Below, in pieces: positions 32,343 to 43,200 of a stretch of 44,731 nucleotides of DNA. Numbering within the stretch: position 1 is the first letter of the stretch; each line of letters begins with the position of its first letter. Origin of the DNA: Nonomuraea typhae (GTDB lineage Bacteria; Actinomycetota; Actinomycetes; Streptosporangiales; Streptosporangiaceae); contig NZ_VRLV01000027.1 of NCBI RefSeq assembly GCF_009760925.1, forward strand, positions 20,723 to 65,453, in the 5' to 3' direction. The position numbers and the translations under genes were made by a program. Under the pieces are notes generated by a model. It was not told where the DNA came from, did not search any database, and saw only the letters and a list, made by a program, of their open reading frames with translations.

Positions 32343-35300
32343 ATGGATGTTTTTCAGTTGCATGAGCGTCTTGTCGCTGACTACGAAGATTTCACCATGT
32401 CCTTGGTGCATATTCGGGATGACCGAATCGCCGCGCACTTGGAGGAGGAACGCGGCCGGCGGGTCCGCTGGCCGCACCCTTGGGTGTCGCTCAATCCAAG
32501 CTTCGCCGAAGGTGGCACCATCGCGGAGGCCGTCCGCGACGGGCTGCTGCACCCCACATGCGAGCTCCTGTTCCGCGTCAAGACCAACCCGGACGACGCG
32601 GGGGAGCGGCCCATCACCCTCCACCGCCACCAGCGCGAGGCCGTTGAGGCCGCCAGAGATGGCCAGAGCTACGTCCTGACGACCGGCACCGGCTCGGGCA
32701 AGAGTCTCACCTACATGGTGCCGATCGTCGACTCGGTCTTACGCGACCCGCGGCCCGGCAGCGTCAAGGCCATCGTCGTCTATCCCATGAACGCCCTGGC
32801 CAACAGCCAATTACACGAGCTGACCCGCTACCTGCAATGGGGTCTGCCCCGCGATGCGCGTCCGGTGACCTTCGCCAGATACACCGGCCAGGAGAGTGAG
32901 GAGGAGCGCGCTCGCATCCTCGCCGACAAGCCGGACATTCTCCTCACGAACTACGTGATGCTGGAATACCTCCTCACCCGGCCGCTCGAACGCCGCGACC
33001 TCATCAGCGCCGCTCGCGGGCTGCGTTTCCTGGTGCTGGACGAACTGCACACCTACCGAGGCCGGCAGGGCGCCGACGTCGCGCTGCTCGTCCGCCGCCT
33101 GCGTGACGCGTGCGACGCCCCCGACCTCCAGTGCGTGGGCACCTCGGCCACGATGGCCACCTCCGACACGTTCCACGAGACCAGGCAAGTGGTCGCCGGC
33201 GTCGCCACCAGGCTGTTCGGCGTGCCGGTCGCCGAGCAACGCGTCATCGGCGAAACCTTGGTCCGCGCCACGACGGAGCTGAGCCAGGCCAAAGGCTTGG
33301 CGGAGAGCGTCACGAGGGCGGGCTCCTTGGATCGTTCCTACGCCGAGCTTGCCGACGACCCACTGGCGAGCTGGGTCGAGACGGAATTCGGCCTGACGAC
33401 GGAGACCGGCGGACGCCTCGTCCGCCGCACGCCTACCAAGGTCGCCGTCGCAGCCGCCGAACTCGCCGACCTGACCGGACGTCCTGAGCAGGAGTGTGCG
33501 CAGGCCATCGAGCGCCTGCTGCAAGAAGGCGCCAGGACCCGGCACCCGACGACGAACCGGCCCCTGTTCGCCTTCCGGCTGCACCAATTCCTATCCAAAG
33601 GGGACACCAGCTACGTCAGCCTCGAACCCGAGGCCGAGCGGCACATCACCAGCCAATACCAGATCAGCGTCCCCGGCCACCGCGACAAGATCCTCCTGCC
33701 CCTGGCCTTCTGCCGGGAATGTGGCCAGGAGTATCTCGTGGTGGCCAAGCGGAAGGACAGCAGCTTCGTCGCCCGCCAGGAGCAGATCGTGGAGGGTGGT
33801 GACAGCGTCAATGGCTACCTGTACATCAGCGAGGAACGTCCCTGGCCTGCCGATCCCATCGAAGCCGGCCGCCTGCCTGACACCTGGCTGGAACCGTCCG
33901 CCGACGGTGGCACACAGGTCCGCCCGAACCTGATCGACTATCTGCCTGGACAGGTGTGGCTGGCCCCCGACGGCACCGAACGCCCGGACGGGGAGGGGGT
34001 ACCCGCCTGGTACGTGCCGTCCCCCTTCCGCTTCTGCCTGCGCTGCCGTGTCTCCTACGAGCAGGTCAGAGGCAGGGATCTCGCCAAGCTGGCCACCTTC
34101 GCCGCCGAGGGTCGCAGTTCCGCAGTCTCGCTGATCAGCACCAGCATCGTCCGCAGCCTCCGCGGGCAGGAGATCGACTCGAAGGCGAGGAAGCTGCTGA
34201 CATTCGTCGACAACCGGCAGGACGCCAGTCTCCAGGCAGGTCATCTCAACGACTTCGTCCAGGTGACTCAGCTTCGCGGCGCGCTCTACCGAGCCGCGCT
34301 CGCCGCGGGTGCGGAAGGGCTGGCCTACGACGAGGTGGCTCAGCGGGTGGCCAAGGCCATGGACCTGCCGCTGAAGGCGTTCGCCCTGAACCCCGGGGTC
34401 AAGTTCGGCCAGAAGGAGGCCGTGCTCAAGGCGTTCCGTGGGGTGCTGGCGTACCTCATCTACCTCGATCTGGAACGTGGCTGGCGCATCACCATGCCCA
34501 ACTTGGAACAGACCGGGCTCCTCAAGTTCGACTATGTGGCCCTCGACGAGATAGCGGCGGACGACGAGCGCTGGCCGAAGGCGCACCCCGTCCTGCGGAA
34601 TGCCGAACCGGGGCGGCGGGCGGAGTTGTCCCGCATCGTGCTGGACGAGATGCGCAGGGCGCTGGCCGTTGACGTGGAGGTGCTCACGAAGGAGGGGTTC
34701 GAGCGCGTCTACAACCAGTCCGATCAGCTCCTGACCGGTCCATGGTCGCTCGGGGACGGGAGCCGGGACACCGCGCGCACCGTGTTCGCACGACCGGGGC
34801 GCCCGGGGGAGAGCCGCGACCGGGTCAACTTCACCGGCCGTTCCGCGCTCGGCCGCTACCTGCGCCGCCCCGGTAACGGGCCGCGGCTTACGGTGGACGA
34901 GGCGCAGGACGTGATCACCAGTCTCCTCGACACGCTCAGAGAGTACGGCCTGCTCATCGATTACGAGGGCGGATACCGGCTCAAGGCGTCGGCGATGATC
35001 TGGCGGGCCGGAGACGGCACGTCGGGAGCGCCGGACCCGCTGCGCAAGACCGTCGACCCGGCGGTCGGCGCCAGGGTCAACGAGTTCTTCAAGAACCTGT
35101 ATGCGAACGTCGCCACCGACCTCGCGGGCCTGCATGCCGCGGAACACACCGCCCAGGTGCGCGCGGAGGATCGCCAGGAGCGCGAGAAGTTCTTCCGCGA
35201 AGGGGATCTGCCGCTGCTCTACTGCTCACCGACCATGGAGCTCGGCGTCGACATCGCCACGCTGAACTCGGTCGCGATGCGCAACGTGCCCCCGACTCCG

Positions 35301-37463
35301 GCCAACTACGCCCAGCGTTCGGGCCGCGCCGGCCGCAGCGGCCAGCCGGCGCTCATCACCACGTACTGCTCCACCGGCAACGCTCACGACCAGTACTACT
35401 TCCGCCGCAGTGAGCGGATGGTCGCGGGCAGTGTCCAGCCGCCCCGTCTGGACCTGACCAACAAGGACCTGCTGGAATCCCACATCCACGCCATCTGGCT
35501 GGCCGAGACGGGCGCCAGCCTGCGCAGGCAGATGACGGACGTGCTCGACGTCTCCCAGCCCGACCTGCCCGTCCACGACCACATCGCAAGTCAGCTCGCC
35601 GACGAGAACGCCCGCCGACGCGCGGTGCCTCGGGCCGGGGCCGTCCTCAAGGACCTCTTGGAGAAGGAAGGGCTCGGGCAGAGCCTGTGGTGGGCGGAGG
35701 AATGGCTGGAGGACACCGTGCGCGGAGCCGCCCGGCGGTTCGACGCGGCGTGCGACCGGTGGCGCGACCTGTACCGGGCGGCCATGCACGAGCAGGCCGA
35801 GCAGAACAAGCGCGTGCTCGACCACGCCTCCAGCCCGCAGACGATCAGGCGCGCCCAGTCGCGGCGCATGCAGGCCGAGAACCAGCTCAGGCTGCTCAAG
35901 AACGAGGACAACGACCAGCAGTTCAGCGACTTCTACACCTACCGCTACTTCGCCTCCGAAGGCTTCCTGCCCGGCTACTCCTTCCCCCGGCTGCCCCTGG
36001 CCGCCTACATCCCCGGCCAGCGCAAGCGCGGCGCCTACATCCAGCGGCCCCGGTTCATCGCCATCGGGGAGTTCGGGCCCGGCGCGCTGATCTATCACGA
36101 GGGGCAGCGCTATCAGGTGGCCAACGTCCAGGTTCCGGCGGGCGAGTCCGGGGACGTGGCCACATCCGAGGCCTGGATCTGTCACAACTGCGGTTATTGG
36201 CACAAGCGCGAGGCTGGTAACGAGCGCTGCGGTGAGTGCGATTCGGAGCTGTCGGGCCTGCTCTCCAACCTGATGCAGCTCCAGACCGTGCAGACGATCC
36301 GCCGCCAGCGCATCTCCTCCGACGAGGAGGAGCGCCGCCGCGCCGGCTTCGAGGTCATCACCACCTATGAGTTCAGCCGCCATGGTGCCCGCTCCGGGCG
36401 GCTGGAGGCCGAGGTTCAGGGTGAGCAGGGCAAACTGGCCGATCTCGTGTACGGCGACACCGCCACCGTCCGCCTCATCAACCGGGGTTTCAAGGGCCGC
36501 CGCAACCGTGACGATATCGGCTACTGGCTCGACCCCGTACGCGGCAAGTGGGAGCCAGAGTCCAGAGCGGCCGACCGGGCTCCCGAAGAGGAGGGGCTGG
36601 TCTCCGAGGAGAGCGCCAACCGGGTGGTCAAGGTCGTCCCGTTCGTCGAGGACCACAAGAACATCCTCGTGCTGCGCCTGGCCGAGCCCGTCCCCGACCA
36701 CGTGGCCACCACACTCCGCTACGCCCTGGAGCGCGGCATCGAGGCCGAGTTCCAGCTCGAGGACGGCGAGCTCACCAGTGAGGAACTGCCCGACCGCGAG
36801 CGCCGCGGCCGCATGCTGTTCGTCGAGAGCGCCGAAGGCGGCGCGGGCGTGCTGCGCAGGCTGCGCGACGAGCCGGGCGCGATCGCCGCCGTCGCTCGCC
36901 AGGCCCTGCAGATCATCCACGTCGACCCGGACACCGGCGAGGACGAGGAGCACGCCCCCGACGCCCGCGAAAGATGTGAGCGCGGCTGCTACGACTGCCT
37001 GCTCGCCTACACCAACCAGCGCTACCACACCCAGATCGACCGGCTCAGCGCCCGCGACCTGCTGCTCGAACTCGCTGGCGCGCACGCCCGCGGCGGCAAC
37101 GACCGGCGCACACAGGACGAGCACATCCAGGATCTGCGCGATTCGGCCGGCAGCGTGCTGGAGCGCGATCTGCTCGCCTTCCTGCGCCAGGGCGACTACC
37201 GGCTCCCCGACGCGGCGCAGGAACTCGTGGCCACCGCCAGGGCCAGGCCCGATTTCGCCTACCACACCCAGGCCGGCGACGTTGCGATCTTCGTGGACGG
37301 GCCGCACCACGACACCGCGTATGTGGCGCAGCGCGACGAGCAGGCCGAGGACCGGCTCATGGAGCTGGGGTGGCTGGTCATCAGATTCCGGTATGACGAG
37401 GAGTGGGAACAGACGGTGCGCAGGTACCCGAGCGTCTTCGGCAGTGGCCGGAGCGGCCGATGA
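32343..37463 (+). CDS. DEAD/H-box helicase with DUF1998-type region and C-terminal nuclease-like segment
   Basis: The protein has 1706 residues from ATG 32343. Superfamily 2 motor: P-loop TTGTGSGKS near 113-121, DELH in LVLDELHTYRG near 230, GTSAT near 266, then after a long insertion helicase_C (CSPTMELGVDIATLN near 960 and YAQRSGRAGRSG). Cysteine pairs occur at FCRECG (about 460), FCLRCR (about 565), CHNCGYWH with CGECDSE (about 1280-1300) and CERGCYDCLLAY (about 1545), the last two typical of the DUF1998/MZB region. Residues about 1636-1695 (RPDFAYHTQAGDVAIFVDGP, then LGWLVIRF) resemble a Vsr/DUF559-type PD-(D/E)xK fold. DISARM places helicase and DUF1998 in two proteins, DrmA and DrmB; Druantia DruE is another relative. 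Presumed role: DNA recognition and processing in phage defence. Its stop overlaps the next start (ATGA). Confidence 0.85.
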   Translation: MDVFQLHERLVADYEDFTMSLVHIRDDRIAAHLEEERGRRVRWPHPWVSLNPSFAEGGTIAEAVRDGLLHPTCELLFRVKTNPDDAGERPITLHRHQREAVEAARDGQSYVLTTGTGSGKSLTYMVPIVDSVLRDPRPGSVKAIVVYPMNALANSQLHELTRYLQWGLPRDARPVTFARYTGQESEEERARILADKPDILLTNYVMLEYLLTRPLERRDLISAARGLRFLVLDELHTYRGRQGADVALLVRRLRDACDAPDLQCVGTSATMATSDTFHETRQVVAGVATRLFGVPVAEQRVIGETLVRATTELSQAKGLAESVTRAGSLDRSYAELADDPLASWVETEFGLTTETGGRLVRRTPTKVAVAAAELADLTGRPEQECAQAIERLLQEGARTRHPTTNRPLFAFRLHQFLSKGDTSYVSLEPEAERHITSQYQISVPGHRDKILLPLAFCRECGQEYLVVAKRKDSSFVARQEQIVEGGDSVNGYLYISEERPWPADPIEAGRLPDTWLEPSADGGTQVRPNLIDYLPGQVWLAPDGTERPDGEGVPAWYVPSPFRFCLRCRVSYEQVRGRDLAKLATFAAEGRSSAVSLISTSIVRSLRGQEIDSKARKLLTFVDNRQDASLQAGHLNDFVQVTQLRGALYRAALAAGAEGLAYDEVAQRVAKAMDLPLKAFALNPGVKFGQKEAVLKAFRGVLAYLIYLDLERGWRITMPNLEQTGLLKFDYVALDEIAADDERWPKAHPVLRNAEPGRRAELSRIVLDEMRRALAVDVEVLTKEGFERVYNQSDQLLTGPWSLGDGSRDTARTVFARPGRPGESRDRVNFTGRSALGRYLRRPGNGPRLTVDEAQDVITSLLDTLREYGLLIDYEGGYRLKASAMIWRAGDGTSGAPDPLRKTVDPAVGARVNEFFKNLYANVATDLAGLHAAEHTAQVRAEDRQEREKFFREGDLPLLYCSPTMELGVDIATLNSVAMRNVPPTPANYAQRSGRAGRSGQPALITTYCSTGNAHDQYYFRRSERMVAGSVQPPRLDLTNKDLLESHIHAIWLAETGASLRRQMTDVLDVSQPDLPVHDHIASQLADENARRRAVPRAGAVLKDLLEKEGLGQSLWWAEEWLEDTVRGAARRFDAACDRWRDLYRAAMHEQAEQNKRVLDHASSPQTIRRAQSRRMQAENQLRLLKNEDNDQQFSDFYTYRYFASEGFLPGYSFPRLPLAAYIPGQRKRGAYIQRPRFIAIGEFGPGALIYHEGQRYQVANVQVPAGESGDVATSEAWICHNCGYWHKREAGNERCGECDSELSGLLSNLMQLQTVQTIRRQRISSDEEERRRAGFEVITTYEFSRHGARSGRLEAEVQGEQGKLADLVYGDTATVRLINRGFKGRRNRDDIGYWLDPVRGKWEPESRAADRAPEEEGLVSEESANRVVKVVPFVEDHKNILVLRLAEPVPDHVATTLRYALERGIEAEFQLEDGELTSEELPDRERRGRMLFVESAEGGAGVLRRLRDEPGAIAAVARQALQIIHVDPDTGEDEEHAPDARERCERGCYDCLLAYTNQRYHTQIDRLSARDLLLELAGAHARGGNDRRTQDEHIQDLRDSAGSVLERDLLAFLRQGDYRLPDAAQELVATARARPDFAYHTQAGDVAIFVDGPHHDTAYVAQRDEQAEDRLMELGWLVIRFRYDEEWEQTVRRYPSVFGSGRSGR

Positions 37464-40270
37464 GCGGCTACACCGCGGGCTCGCTGGTGGCGGCCCGCGG
37501 CAGGGAATGGGTCGTGCAGTCTGCGGACGCGGACTTCCTGCTCGCCCGGCCGCTCAACGGCGACACCGACTTCGAGGCGTGCCTGTTCGCCGACGAGGTG
37601 TCCGCGGCGACGTTCCCGCCGCCCCGCCCCGACCAGGTGGGCGACAGCGTGGCCGCCGGAATGTTGCGTACGGCGCTGCGCATCGGCTTCACCTCAAGCG
37701 CGGGGCCGTTCCGCGCGCTGGCCTCGATCGCCGTGGAGCCGCGCCAGTACCAGCTCGTCCCGATGCTGCTGGCCTTACGGATGCCAACCGTGCGACTGCT
37801 GATCGGCGACGACGTCGGCATCGGAAAGACCGTGGAGTCGGCCCTGATCGCCAAGGAGCTCCTGGAACGGGGCGAGGCGAGCGGCCTTACCGTGCTGTGC
37901 TCCCCGGCGCTGGCCGAGCAGTGGCAGGCGGAGCTGCGTGACAAGTTCGGCATCGAGGCCACGCTCGTGCTGCCCTCCACCGCAGGACGGCTCGAACGGG
38001 CACTCCGTATCGACGAGTCGATCTTCCAGCGCCACCGGTACACGGTCGTGTCCACCGACTTCATCAAGAGTGACCGCCGCTACCAGCAGTTCGTCCGCAC
38101 CTGCCGGGACCTGGTGATCGTGGACGAGGCGCACACCTGCGTGTCGACCGGCTCGGCGAGCCGCCAAGGCCAGCTCCGCTACCGGCTCCTGCAGGAACTC
38201 GCCGCCGACCCGCATCGCCACCTCATCCTGGTGACCGCGACGCCGCACAGCGGAAAGGAGAACGCCTTCCGCGACCTGATCGGCCTGCTCGACCCCGAGC
38301 TGCGCGACGTCGATCTCGACAGCGCCAAGGGCCGCGAGCGGCTGGCCAGGAACTTCGTCCAGCGCCGCCGGGTCGACATCCGGCGCTATCTGCAGGGCAC
38401 CTCGTACCAGCAGGACACGCCCTTCCCGCAGGACCGCCAGACCCGTGACATCTCCTACGTCCTGACGGGGGAGTACGCCAAACTCGCCGGAAGCGTGCTG
38501 GCCTACGCGAGGGAGACCGTGCGCCGGCCGGGGACCGGGCTGCGCCAGCGCGTCTCCTGGTGGTCGGCGCTGGCCCTGCTCCGCTCGGTCGCCTCCTCAC
38601 CCAGAGCCGCCGCCGCCACCCTCACCACCCGATCGGTCGCCGTCGCCGCCGAAACCCGCGAGGAGGCCGACGAACTGGGCCGCTCCAGCGTGCTCGACCT
38701 CACCGACGACGAGGCCATCGAGGGCATCGACGCCGCCGCCGGCGGCAGGACCGGCGAGGACGACGAACCACCCGCCGACCGCGAACGGCTCAAGCGCCTG
38801 GCCCGCGCGTTCGCCAGGATCGAGGGCCCGGCCGGTGACGCCAAGCTGGCCGCGCTCATCGCCGAAGTCAAGGGGCTGCTGGCCGACGGCTATGACCCGA
38901 TCGTCTTCTGCCGGTTCATCCCCACCGCCCAGTACGTCGCCGAGCACCTGGCCGTCGCGCTCGGGAAGAAGGCGAGCGTCCGGCACGTCACCGGCCAGCT
39001 CCCGGCGGCCGCGCGCGTGGCCGCCATCGAGGAGCTGGGCGCCGAGCCCGGCCACCACGTCCTGGTCGCCACCGACTGCCTGTCCGAGGGCATCAACCTC
39101 CAAGACCACTTCCAGGCGGTGATCCACTACGACCTGGCCTGGAACCCGACCCGGCACGAGCAGCGTGAGGGCCGCGTGGACCGGTTCGGCCAGCGCAAGC
39201 AGATCGTCCGCGCGCTCACCATGTACGGGCTGGACAACGGCATCGACGGTGTCGTTCTCGACGTGCTCATCCGCAAGCACCGCACCATCGCGCGCCAGAC
39301 CGGCGTGGCCGTCCCGGTGCCCGCCGGCGGCGACGACGTCGTCAAGGCGCTGGTGGAGGGCCTGCTGCTGCGCGACGACTCCGCCCAGGAACAGCTCGAC
39401 CTGGACTTCGGCGTCACCCGCACCCGCGACCAGCTCCACCGCTCCTGGGAGAGCGCCGCCGAGCGCGAGTCCAAGGCCGTCACCAAGTACGCCCACTCCG
39501 GCGTCAAGCTCGACGAGGTCGAGCGGGAGGTCGCCGACATCCGCGCCGCGCTGGGCGCCCCCGGAGACATCTTCCGTTTCGTCAGGGAGGCGCTGTCAGG
39601 CTTCGGCGCGATCATCGACGCCCGCCCTGACGGGTTCGACGCCGACACCCGCCAGCTCCCACTCTCGGTACGGCACGCGCTCGGCTTCAACGGAGCCGAC
39701 CGGCTGGCCTTCCATCTCGACATCCCCGCTCCGCCGGGCAGACATCCGCTGGTGCGCACCGATCCCATGGTCCGCACGCTGGCGCGTACCGTCCTGGATT
39801 CCGCGCTCGACGCCGAGGGGCCGGCCCGCCGCTGCGGGGTCGTCCGCACCGCGTCGGTCGCTGCACGTACCACGGTGCTGCTGGTCCGCTACCGCTTCCA
39901 CCTGACCCTGCCGGGCCGTTCCGGCCGCGCGATCGTCGCCGAGGACGCCCAGACCCTCGCCTACCGCAACGGCCCGTCCGCCAGGGAATGGCTGTCACCG
40001 GACGAGGTGACGGGACTGCTGTCCGCCCGTCCCGAGAACACCATGCGCGAGCTCATCGAGCGCATGGCCCAGCGTGCCGTCGCCGAACTGGACGACGTGC
40101 TCACCGACCTGGACGAGCACGGCCGGGCGGTCGCCGAGCGCCTGGCCGAATCCCACCTGCGGGTACGCGGCGCCTCCGGCGCCGGAGTGAGAGGGCTCAA
40201 GGTGACCGCCACGACCCCCGCCGACGTGCTCGGCATGTACGTCTACCTGCCCATGGGCGGTACCCGATGA
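37460..40270 (+). CDS. SNF2/RapA-like helicase (DrmD-like)
   Basis: The protein has 936 residues from ATG 37460, chosen for the ATGA overlap with the upstream stop. The first about 70 residues are a small beta domain (YTAGSLVAARGREWVVQ). The SNF2 motor follows: GDDVGIGKTVES near 109-118, DEAH in VIVDEAHTC near 220, LVTATPHSG near 257, and C-terminal helicase motifs VATDCLSEGINLQDH near 535 and REGRVDRFGQ near 570. The last 330 residues are helical and family-specific. Length and order match DrmD of class 1 DISARM and RapA-like ATPases in other defence loci; such motors translocate on double-stranded DNA. It is fully coupled to the methyltransferase gene by a second ATGA overlap. The specific job is inferred. 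Confidence 0.87.
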   Translation: MSGYTAGSLVAARGREWVVQSADADFLLARPLNGDTDFEACLFADEVSAATFPPPRPDQVGDSVAAGMLRTALRIGFTSSAGPFRALASIAVEPRQYQLVPMLLALRMPTVRLLIGDDVGIGKTVESALIAKELLERGEASGLTVLCSPALAEQWQAELRDKFGIEATLVLPSTAGRLERALRIDESIFQRHRYTVVSTDFIKSDRRYQQFVRTCRDLVIVDEAHTCVSTGSASRQGQLRYRLLQELAADPHRHLILVTATPHSGKENAFRDLIGLLDPELRDVDLDSAKGRERLARNFVQRRRVDIRRYLQGTSYQQDTPFPQDRQTRDISYVLTGEYAKLAGSVLAYARETVRRPGTGLRQRVSWWSALALLRSVASSPRAAAATLTTRSVAVAAETREEADELGRSSVLDLTDDEAIEGIDAAAGGRTGEDDEPPADRERLKRLARAFARIEGPAGDAKLAALIAEVKGLLADGYDPIVFCRFIPTAQYVAEHLAVALGKKASVRHVTGQLPAAARVAAIEELGAEPGHHVLVATDCLSEGINLQDHFQAVIHYDLAWNPTRHEQREGRVDRFGQRKQIVRALTMYGLDNGIDGVVLDVLIRKHRTIARQTGVAVPVPAGGDDVVKALVEGLLLRDDSAQEQLDLDFGVTRTRDQLHRSWESAAERESKAVTKYAHSGVKLDEVEREVADIRAALGAPGDIFRFVREALSGFGAIIDARPDGFDADTRQLPLSVRHALGFNGADRLAFHLDIPAPPGRHPLVRTDPMVRTLARTVLDSALDAEGPARRCGVVRTASVAARTTVLLVRYRFHLTLPGRSGRAIVAEDAQTLAYRNGPSAREWLSPDEVTGLLSARPENTMRELIERMAQRAVAELDDVLTDLDEHGRAVAERLAESHLRVRGASGAGVRGLKVTATTPADVLGMYVYLPMGGTR

Positions 40271-43200
40271 GGGAGACCACCTACTCGACCGTCGACGTGG
40301 CCGGCGGCCTCATCCCGCACGACGTGCTGTCCCGCATCGGCGCCGCCGACCGGGACCTGCCCGGCATCCGGCCCGAGGACTACCACCTGGCCGCGTCCGA
40401 GCGGCTCGGCGACGCGGCCAGCCGCAAGTGGGACTACCTGCTGGGCGCGTACCGGGCCTTCCACGACCGGGTCCCGGAGGACGAGCCCGCCACCGCCCTC
40501 ACCCGTGACCGCTGGTCGCTGATCCTGCTCAGCGAGCTGGGCTTCGGCCAGATCCCGTACGTGCGGGGCGGCATGCGGGCAGGGGACAAGGAGTTCCCCG
40601 TCTCCCACCTGTGGCAGCACGTCCCCGTCCACCTGGTGGGCTGGAACGTCAGGCTCGACCGGGCCACTCCGGGAGTCACCAAGCGCGCGCCACAGTCGAT
40701 GGTTCAGGAGTTCCTCAACCTGTCCGACGACCACCTGTGGGGCGTCCTGTCCAACGGGCGCCGCCTGCGCATCCTGCGCGACTCCACCGCGCTCATCGGC
40801 TCCGCCTACGTCGAGTTCGACCTGGAGGCGATGTTCGCCGGCGAGCTGTACGCCGAGTTCGTGCTGCTCTACACGCTGCTGCACGCCTCCAGGTTCGAGC
40901 TGCCCGTACGGCAGGACGGCTCGTCACCCACGCCCGCCGACTGCTGGCTGGAACGCTGGCGCGCTTACGCGGCCGAGACCGGCATGCAGGCTCGGGAGCA
41001 GATGCGCTTCGGCGTTCAGCGGGCGTTGGAGGAGCTGGGGACCGGCTTCCTGGTCGCCAACCCCTTACTCCGCGACCAGCTCGAATCCGGCGATCTCGAC
41101 CCTGACGAGTTCCACCACGAGCTGCTGCGCCTGGCCTACCAGCTCATCTTCGTCTTTGTCGCCGAGGACCGCGCCGCCCTGCTGCTCCCCGAGGCTCCTC
41201 AGGAGGCGAAGGACCGTTACACCACCTACTTCTCCACCCGCCGCCTGCGCCGCCTGGCCGCCAAGCGCACCGGCGATCGCCACACCGACCTCTGGAAGAC
41301 CCTTGTCAAGGTCATCGCCGCGCTCGGCGACGACGACGGGCTGCCCGCGCTCGCCCTGCCCGGCCTCGGGGGCCTGTTCTTCCGCACCTCGCCCACGGTC
41401 GGCCCGCTCAGCGCCGACCCGCACCCCGACCAGCTCCTGGCCTGCGACCTGCCCAACGACCGGCTGCTCGCCGCGATCAGGAACATGTCCACCGTCAGAG
41501 GCAAGGACGGACGTCCCCGCGAGGTGGACTTCCAGCACTTGGGCACGGCCGAGCTGGGCAGTGTGTACGAGTCGCTGCTGGAGCTGGTGCCGGACCCCGA
41601 CCTCGCCGAGCCGAAGTTCGCGCTGCTGGACAAGGTCGCGGGCAACGACCGCAAGACCACCGGCTCCTACTACACGCCCTCGTCCCTCATCGAGTCCCTG
41701 CTCGACACCACCCTCGACCCCGTCATCGACCGGTACGTCTCGACCGGCGAGGACCTGCTCAAGATCACCGTGTGCGATCCGGCCTGCGGATCGGGCCACT
41801 TCCTCGTCGCCGCCGCCCGCCGCATCGCCAAGCGCCTGGCAGCCCTCAGGACCGGCGAGGACGAGCCGGTACCCAAGGCCGTGCGCGAGTCTATGCGGGA
41901 GGTCGTGGCGCGCTGTGTGTACGGGGTGGACGTCAACCCGCTGGCCGCCGAGCTGGCCAAGGTGTCGCTGTGGATCGAGTCCCTGGACCCGGGCCGGCCG
42001 CTGGCCTTCCTCGACGCCCACATCAAGGTGGGCAACTCCCTGCTCGGCGTCACTCCGGCACTGCTCACCTCGGGCATCCCGGACGACGCGTTCAAGCCGA
42101 TCGAAGGCGACGACCGCAAGGTCGCCTCGTCGCTGAAGAAGCAGAACGCCCGCGAGCGGGGCGGGCAGGAGACGCTCATCGACGAGACCGGCGTGCGGGT
42201 GGGCAACAAGGACCTCGCCGGGCGGGCGCGGGCGCTCGCCGCCGTGCCGGTGTCGTCGGTGGCCGACGTGCGGGAGCAGGAGCGGCGGTTCCTGGCGATG
42301 GAGGAGGCGGCCGAGCGGAAACGTCTCGTCGCGGACGCCTGGTGTGCGGCTTTCGTGTGGCGCAAGCACGCCGACGCGCCTGCCGCGATCACTACGCAGA
42401 TGGTACGGCGGCTCGCGGACGGTGGGACGTTGCCCAAGGCGGTGGCGGGGGAGCTACGGGAGATTGTGAAGCGGTACCGGTTCTTCCACTGGCACCTGGA
42501 GTTCCCCGAGGTCTTCGAGGAGGCGTCCGATGGCGGGGCGGACTCTGCAGCGGGGTGGCGGGGCGGGTTCGCCTGCGTGCTGGGCAATCCGCCATGGGAG
42601 CGGGTGAAGCTACAGGAGCAGGAGTTCTTCGCCGCGCGGGCCCCGGAGATCGCCGGGGCCAAGAACGCGGCGCAGCGGAAGAAGATGATCGCGGCACTGG
42701 CCGAGAGCGCGGAGTCGCGCGAGCGGGCGTTGTGGGCGGATTACCAGGATGAGTTGCGGGTGGCCTCGGGGTGGAGCCATGTGCTGCGGACCTCCGGGAG
42801 ATATCCGCTGACCGGGCGCGGCGACATCAACACCTATGCGGTCTTCGCCGAGACTGGCCGCATCATCCTGGCGGCCGAAGGTCGGGTCGGAATGGTGCTG
42901 CCCACCGGAATCGCCACCGACGCCACCACCCAGTACTTCTTCAAGGATCTGGTCACCTCGCGGACGTTGGTCGCGATCTACGACTTCGAGAATGAAGACA
43001 AGATGTTCCCGCAGGTTCATAATCAATTCCGCTTCTGCCTCTGGTCGGCGGCGGGCGCAAGGGCGCAGCAGAAGCGCATCAGCCTGGCTTTCCGGCTGCG
43101 AAGGGTCGTCCAGGTCGAAGAGCGCAGCTTCACGCTCGCTCCCGAGGACATAACTTTGCTCAACCCAAACACCGGGACCTGCCCGGTGTTCGACTATCGG

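Noticed and set aside
35226..37310. Minus-strand frame of 694 codons opposite the DUF1998 helicase
   Set aside because: It is a GC-codon-bias shadow of a gene with clear helicase motifs; its translation is low-complexity Gly/Val/Arg-rich without domains.
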